Positions 57,628 through 64,000 of a DNA stretch of 64,000 nt are shown piece after piece (within the stretch, counting starts at the first letter, position 1; each line of letters starts with the position of its first letter). A program made the position numbers and the translations under genes. Origin of the DNA: Antedon mediterranea (taxonomy: Eukaryota; Echinodermata; Crinoidea; Comatulida; Antedonidae); NCBI RefSeq assembly GCF_964355755.1, contig NC_092672.1:6820001-6884000 (forward strand). Reading direction: 5' to 3'. The notes beneath the pieces are model-generated. The model was not told the origin of the DNA. It saw nothing but the letters and a program-made list of their open reading frames with translations, and did no database searches.

Positions 57628-60347
57628 TTACTGCGATGAAATGAGAACAATTACAATAATTGTTGCTATGATGATAATAAGCAGTGATGTAAGAAACAAA
57701 ACTCTATCTACAAAGATTGCCACTCGTCTCCAATCATCCATTATGGCATTACGCATTTTGTCTTTCTTCTTTTCTTTTAAATATGTCTGTAGTTCATTCA
57801 ATATTAATTTTAACTCTTTCGAAGAGTAAGCCATCCTGCTTAAATTGCTATTTCGAACTCGTTCTTCTACGCAGCCATTCTGTTTTGAAGAAATCGTATT
57901 TACATAATTATTCTCTGTGAATTCTTCAAGAATGTCAGCATCCAACGGTGATGTAGTATGTTTAGCTTTGTTTGAAACGTGTTGGTTGAAGTAGACACTT
58001 GAAAGCTTTGTTCTTCCGATTGCCTTTCCAACTTTCCCAAACAATAACTTTTTTAGCCATTCAGGGACTTGGCTCGTATGACCTCTGTTGTAGAGGTTCA
58101 GAACAAACGCAGTGCAAACAATACTGATACAACTCATACATATCAGCATAGTAAAATACGACTCTGAAATGAAATAGGCATACATAATTAAATATTTAAA
58201 TATGAAATTATTCATTAACAAACATATATCATCAAACATGGTTGATCTAGCGATCCCAGAGTGAGTCTGCCACACCGATGCCATAAAAAGAATAAATAAA
58301 AAATAAAACAAAAAATATAGGTAGGCCTAAATAATAAATATATATATATCATTAAACATGGTTTATCTAGCAATCACAGGTTGAGTCTGCTAAACCATTG
58401 CCACAAAAAAAAATAAGCAAAAAGTAGGCTAAATAAATAATACAAATATTAATTATAAATAAATAGATAATTATAACAAAATAAATAAAAAAAAAATAGA
58501 TAAAATAAATAGATTTAAAAAAAAATAAATAAAAATACATATTTAAAATTATTGGTTAACAAATGTATATCCTCAACTGTCACAAAATAAATAAAATATT
58601 AAAACAAATTTTATTTATAATAAATGAATTTTAAAGAAATAAAGAATAAAAACATTTAAAATAAACAAAACAAACCCAACAACAACCCATCTCCCTAAAA
58701 GTCGCGAAGAAAGGAGGATGCATCCTTGGATTGGAACTGTTGAAATTTATAAAATGGAATTATAATAGATTGGATTTCATTCGGTGGAATCCAATATGAA
58801 TTAGTTATCAACTTTAACAATTAGATTGGAAGACGCACATTCAAGGGTATTATGATTAATCTGTATACATCATAATACAAAATGTTATTATCAGTTAAAT
58901 TTAACAGAAATCGATTAAGAATCTTGCGATTTGAAAGTCTTTTAGAAACATAATAATAATAATAAGCTATGGATGAAACCAATTTGGACAATTGGATTTC
59001 AAAAGCTCTCTTGAATATAAATTATTTTTTTATAAACTTCCGATATGATTCAGTTTGAATTCATAGTATTTGCAATTTTTAGTAAAGTACAACCATAATA
59101 TATCTATTATTAATGTATCATTATTTGCATAACAAAAGGATTATACGATCATTGCTTTTACCTGTACTTTATGAATAAGAACAGATGAATAAATGGTATA
59201 TAGCCTATACATATTATGATAGTGTTTCATTTAGGCCTAATAGTTTAAACAAAAATTGACGCAGTGATTTGTTCTTAATTGGGCTTACGTATAGGACACT
59301 GCTAGTTATAATGATATGAGTAACTATTTATTTATTTATTTATTTAACTTTGTTTTACGAAGGTAGGCTCTAACACTGTACTAAACAACAGTAGTACAGA
59401 TAACCTAAAATGGCCCTCTTCAAAACAATATAAACATACGTAAAGGCCTTATACATTCAAACAACAAATTACATACACATTCAGTTAAAATTTAAAAAAA
59501 ACACAACAAAGCACAAGTTTGAACACAAGAAAAAAATAATATAACATTATTTATCATAAATCAAATTATAGTACACTTTACAAAAGTCATAATACTTTTG
59601 AATTTAAATAAAGATGAATTGGCTCGTATAATTCAATGTAATCTACTTCTTCACTCTGTTGCCAAGCGCAAATGAAAAAAGTCTATTAAAAAGGCAGTGC
59701 TTCAGATTGTTGCAGTAATAGCAATTATCATACTCATTTCATAGTTTTTAATTATAATTATAAAATAGTAGGCTATGGGATAAAAATAATAAAAAAGATT
59801 CTTACGGATTATCGGTGTACTGTCAGCAGATGGTGGCAACGCCTCGGCTATCATCTGCTGAAATAGAAGAATCGCCAAAAGCGTCGTGACACCAAATGAC
59901 ATCTTCTCTCCACTCTCTGGTGGAAGCAAGAAGACGAACATCGTTAAAGCAGATAGCAGGCAACATGGTAGAAGAATCACTTCAACGAAGAACCGCTGGC
60001 GACGTCTTAGAATCAACGTATATACAACTTTTGGGTACACCTCTGGACAGCAGTTGTACTTAGTCTGAATATATTCAACTGTAACCGTATTCAAATTCCA
60101 AATGCCATTCGGATTAAACTCTGTCTGAGTGCTTTCATCACTGGTGTCTGGGATGACGTCTTCTTGTGAACCATGATATACCCAACCGGCAAACTCCAGA
60201 GAACATTTCTGTTCATCTAGAGGAAAGTACGTCATGTCCATTTTGCAAAAACTTGTCAGAATGATTGGAGTTGCTAACACAACTTCGCCAGTGTACCCAA
60301 CTTTAAGGTTAAGTGAGGTCTTCGTTCGTTCAAATTCATCATCGACA
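57628..60347 (-). CDS. G7: nicotinic acetylcholine receptor alpha-like subunit, last two coding exons
   Basis: Partial gene; exons 1-4 are not found up to the window edge. Exon 5 (60347-59806, 542 nt) encodes the start of the VDDEFERTK strand, the Cys-loop with FPLD (Leu where Phe is usual), loop B Trp (FAGWVYHG), loop C KYNCC with the later Tyr retained, TM1 and TM2 (SGEKMSFGVTTLLAILLF; -1' Glu, 9' Leu). Exon 6 (58163-57628, 536 nt) encodes TM3, a cytoplasmic loop with an amphipathic helix, and TM4 ending ISSQ. The joining codon is CAG. Intron 5 is 1.64 kb and carries an A/T-only tract near 58400-58660. Sequence is between G6 and G1 in divergence. Confidence 0.88.
58164..59805 (-). other. 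G7 intron 5
   Basis: Starts with two diverged direct copies of ATCATCAAACATGGTTGATC / ATCATTAAACATGGTTTATC followed by a tract almost wholly of AAATAAAT-like words (about 58400-58660). Around 59325-59400 is TATTTATTTATTTATTTAAC followed by TTTGTTTTACGAAGGTAGG, which resembles an inverted non-LTR 3' tail. No coding region seen. Confidence 0.6.
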
Positions 60348-60862
60348 CTATGAAAAGAAAGCAATTGCGATAATAGTCTACTACTTTAAATATATTTTTT
60401 ATTAGAAATATCAGTTGAATCATGAACGTTTAGAAATAATTATATTATGAATATTCAACTTTATTATCAATGAAATGCTTTGAATAAAGAAACTGAACCC
60501 GTAACTTGATAAGCGACGCTTTCAGTTTATTTTTATCCAAACAAAATGTAAACAAACAATATGATTCAATCCAATCTATACTTTGAATTTTATATTTCTA
60601 TAATTATGTATAACTGCTAACGAATTCTGACTGATTGGATAATTGAAAATTAATTAATGATATTCAAATTTAACTGCGTAAATTTGCCGAATATTTGTAA
60701 TTATTATCTTAAATCAACATCTAGCCAAATAGTTTGATGATTTCCAATAAAATATAGAATCCAAATTCTGCCATTGCATAACCTTATTTTTGTGTTTATC
60801 TGTAATAGTGGAGTCTGTTAGGGATATTTTGGTTCACTTTTTTCCAAAAGCATCAAATTTGG
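60348..60862 (-). other. Start of G7 intron 4
   Basis: AT-rich DNA right of the G7 exon 5 acceptor (CTTTTCATAG). No 110-nt exon 4 can be recognised here or further right, so intron 4 extends at least to 64000 if the gene is complete. Confidence 0.5.
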
Positions 60863-63800
60863 TATACAGGTTGCCCACCCTATACAAATTAAATTTTTGA
60901 TGGGCGCCAAGCAAAATGACCCCTTGGGTCACCTAATTTGCATAATTTTAAATGGCGGACACTTTCGCTTAAACAGTCTATATCTCTGAAACTACTGGTC
61001 ATAGAGAGTTGATTTTTAGCTCAAAATGTTCAGAACATAAACATTCCTATTTACTCTAATGAAGTATTTTGGAAAAAAATGACCGGAAGTACCAGTTTTA
61101 ACCTTTGACCCATATTTTAAGGCATTGCCATATCTCAGTAAATAGTTGTCACAGACAGTTTATTTAAGTGTCAAATTGTTCAGAATATATATGTTACTAT
61201 TTAGTTTAATGAAACATTTTATCCAAAAATGACCGGAAGTACTCAGTTTTGCCTTTGACCGTTACGGTGTAATTACCAACCTTTTTATGGTTAATATATT
61301 TTGATATTCATAAAATTACTTGTCATAGAGAGTTAATGTTGGTGTCAAAATGTTCAGAACATAAACATTTCTATTTACTATAATAAAGTTTTTTCTAAAA
61401 TAATGACCAGAAATACCATATTTGACCTTTGACCTGTTTTTTCAGGCAAATTGCTATATCTCATTATTGGGTTGGCGTGGAAAGTTCATTTTGGTGTCAG
61501 ATTGTTCAGAATATATATGTTACTATTATGTTTAATAGAAGATTTTTCCAAAAAAATGTCAGGAAGTACAGTTGACCTGTTTAACTGTATATTTATATTA
61601 TTTTGCAATCCACTTTTGAGCACTTGTCGAAGATGGCTACTTGCATGTACAATTGAACGAAATATACTGAATGAAGTTGAATATATTTGTAGTGAGTCTA
61701 GAGTAACGCAAATGAGAGAAAATTGTATAGACAAAAAATACCCAATCTCATTCTCATCTAATCGAGTACTTAAATGAAGTCTTCTACACATTTAGCAATA
61801 ATGTTTACTGATGAAATCTATTCAAGTTTTGTTTTGGAAAGTTAGTGTTTCCATCACTTGTGTTTGTTTGGTTGTTACATTCAGGGTAATTGTCCTATAT
61901 TGCATTTCTTCGCTGAGTATCTTTCTTTAAAGGGCCTTCAAACTGGGGTATAACCTACTAATTAAAAGGATGGACATTTTCGGGATGCACAATATAAAAA
62001 CTAGACTACTGTTGCCATCACGAACCACAACTGAAAAATATACTTTTTCCACCAGACCTAAAGTAATCCTTGGTCCGCCAAACTTGGCAGAATTCTCGAA
62101 TTTTAATTTAAAAAAATTTGGCCATCATCTGGACACGATTTGGGTATTACAGTTTTGTTACTTATGACATTACGCCTTAGTATCATCTTTTTCATTATTG
62201 CCTTTTTACTTGATTTTTGGTTGATTAGTAAATGTTAAATTGTTGTTATATTGGAATTGGTAACAACTCTTGGCTTGTGTAACATAATGTATTGATGAGC
62301 TGTTTTAACCTCATGAACAGATTTACTTTTATTACTTTCATTTCTTTTATGTACATTTTCAAAGTATTGAATGATATGTCCTTTCTCATATCGAGTATTT
62401 GGAAAATAATGGCTTATTCAAACTTCTTTAGCAATCCTTGAACAGTCTGGTTGGTTCAGTCACCATAAGCACATGTATGGTAATTGTAATATTTTCATTG
62501 TTCTCGTAAAGACGAAATTCCCCATCATGTTCTGAGCTTGAGTATGATATTGTTTCTTAGAAATGAGGCTAAACCTTTTTGTTGATTTTTGCACAACATT
62601 TCCATTCATAAAATTTGCATTGTTCACATAGTTCATTTTAAGTTTGAAAAAAGGGCAATATATGAAAAAGAGGATACTAGAGCGTAACATGTCATTAGTA
62701 ACAAAACTGTTCCTATTCATCCAATCTCTTCTAGATGATTACTGTATATGGTCGATTTCTTTTTTTTTTTTAATTTGAAAATCTTTGAGAACCACAAAGC
62801 TGGACGGTCCTTGGATGACTTAGGTCTGGAGGACAGAAATCTTCGGTGTCTTTTCCCCATTCAGTGGTTGTTCGTGTTATGGCAACAAAGAGAAATGTAG
62901 CAACATGAAATTGTTATGCAACAGCAAACACAAGTGACGGAAACACTAACTTTCCAAAACAAAACTTTTACTGGATTTCATCAGTAGGCCTACACATTAT
63001 TGCTAAATATGTGGAAGACTTCATTTAAGTACTCGATTAGATGAGATTGGGTATTTTTTGTATATACAATTTTCTCATTTCTCATTTACATTACTCTAGA
63101 CTCACTACAAATAGGACAATCTATTCAACTTTGTTCAGTATACTTTGTTCAATTGCACATGCAAGCAGCCATCTTCGACAAGTGCTCAAAAGTGGGTTGC
63201 AAAATAATATCATAAATATACAATTAACTATACAATTAACTGAACAAATTTATAAATTTTATGTATTTAACAAGTCAATAACTATACTTCCTGACATTTT
63301 TTTGAAAAGTCTTCTATTAAGCAGAATAGAAACATATATATTCTGAACAATCTGACACCAAAATGAACTTTCCACTCCAACCCAATAATGAGATATGGCA
63401 ATTTGCCTGAAAAAACAGGTCAAAGGTCAAATATGGTATTTCTGGTCATTATTTGAGAAAAAACTTTATTATAGTAAATAGAAATGTTTATGTTCTGAAC
63501 ATTTTGACACCAACATTAACTCTCTATGACAAGTAGTTTTATGGATATCAAAATATATTAACCGTAACAAGGCTGGTAATTACATCGTAACGGTCAAAGG
63601 CAAAACTGAGTACTTCCGGTCATTTTTGGATAAAATGTTTCATTAAATTAAATAGTAACATATATATTCTGAACAATTTGACACTTAAATAAACTGTCTG
63701 TGACAACTATTTACTGAGATATGGCAATGCCTTAAAATATGGGTCAAAGGTTAAAACTGGTACTTCCGGTCATTCTTTTAAAAAAAACTTCATTAGAGTA

Positions 63801-64000
63801 AATAGGAATGTTTATGTTCTGAACATATTGGGCTAAAAATTAACTCTCTATGACCAGTATTTTTAGAGATATAGACTGTTTAAGCGAAAATGTCCGCCAT
63901 TTTAAATTATGCAAATTAGGTGACCCAAGGGGTCATTTTGCCTGGCGCCCATCAAAAATTGAATTTGTATAGGGTGGGCAACCTGTATACCAAATTTGGT
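60863..64000. repeat. Giant inverted repeat, arms over 1.2 kb each
   Basis: The left arm 60863-about 62125 is matched in reverse by about 62755-64000, with a loop of about 630 bp. Examples: CAAATTTGGTATACAGGTTG at the left start and its inverse at the window end; GTTTAAGCGAAAATGTCCGCC versus GGCGGACACTTTCGCTTAAAC; TTTTGTTTTGGAAAGTTAGTG versus its inverse. The outer parts are well matched, the inner parts (about 62010-62125 with 62755-62890) more diverged. The right end is cut by the window. No transposase frame is seen. It would be part of intron 4 of G7 and would fold as a long double-stranded RNA if transcribed. Confidence 0.85.
61000..61620. repeat. Four alternating sub-repeats of 150-174 bp within the left arm
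   Basis: The anchor TGTTCAGAAC or TGTTCAGAAT occurs near 61027, 61177, 61351 and 61503. Each unit holds a CATAGAGAGTT- or ACAGACAGTT-type lead, the anchor, an AT-rich middle, ATGACCGGAAGTAC and a TTTGACC tract. Odd and even units resemble each other most, implying duplication of a two-unit block. The same series occurs inverted near 63339, 63491, 63667 and 63815. Confidence 0.75.

Noticed and set aside
61451-61791. Opposing open frames of about 100 codons in the inverted repeat (also 63041-63346)
   Set aside because: They fall in repeat arms, are not kept in the matching arm and have no recognisable domain.

Overview
This is an AT-rich, intron-rich animal nuclear window. It holds a tandem array of seven nicotinic-acetylcholine-receptor-type (Cys-loop, pentameric ligand-gated ion channel) alpha-like subunit loci, all on the minus strand, so the most upstream gene is at the right edge. 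Low GC, many copies of the octamer TAGGCCTA, short transposon debris and L1-like and TTAA-target elements suggest a marine invertebrate, possibly an echinoderm or other deuterostome. That assignment is inference and cannot be fixed from this sequence alone.

Layout, left to right. 1-5.6 kb is intergenic with miniature transposons. 5.6-6.2 kb is a ~110-bp minisatellite. G1 (6235-16518) is the most diverged gene and has complete exons 1-6 over about 10 kb. G2 (19130-23103), G3 (25159-28850), G4 (32791-36471) and pseudogene psiG5 (38857-41613) are young tandem copies with a repeat unit of about 5.7-6.5 kb. G6 (45106-53469) is an older paralog whose intron 4 received a 5'-truncated LINE. G7 (57628-60347 and beyond) shows only its last two coding exons, and its upstream exons would lie past the right edge. 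The right 3 kb is one arm-loop-arm of a giant inverted repeat.

All intact genes share one architecture: signal-peptide exon, N-terminal ligand-domain exon, a 45-nt exon, a 110-nt exon, a 542-nt exon (Cys-loop, loops B and C, TM1-TM2) and a last exon (TM3, cytoplasmic loop, TM4). The 45-nt and 110-nt exons are the ancestral nAChR exon pattern. Every complete product has the vicinal cysteine pair of alpha subunits and a Glu at TM2 -1', which predicts cation channels. They could assemble as homo- or heteropentamers on a cell surface; this is inferred from the family.

The copies differ at the agonist site. G3 and G4 replace the loop A tyrosine by histidine, G2-G4 have Phe at the second loop C tyrosine, G4 alters the Cys-loop FPFD motif and TM3, and psiG5 has stop codons at two conserved tryptophans. 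Presence or absence of a TTAA-flanked miniature transposon at one intron position independently groups G2 with psiG5 and G3 with G4. A short block upstream of the 5' UTR exon is preserved in G2, G3, G4 and the much more diverged G6 and is a good core-promoter candidate. No non-receptor protein-coding gene other than the LINE was recognised.
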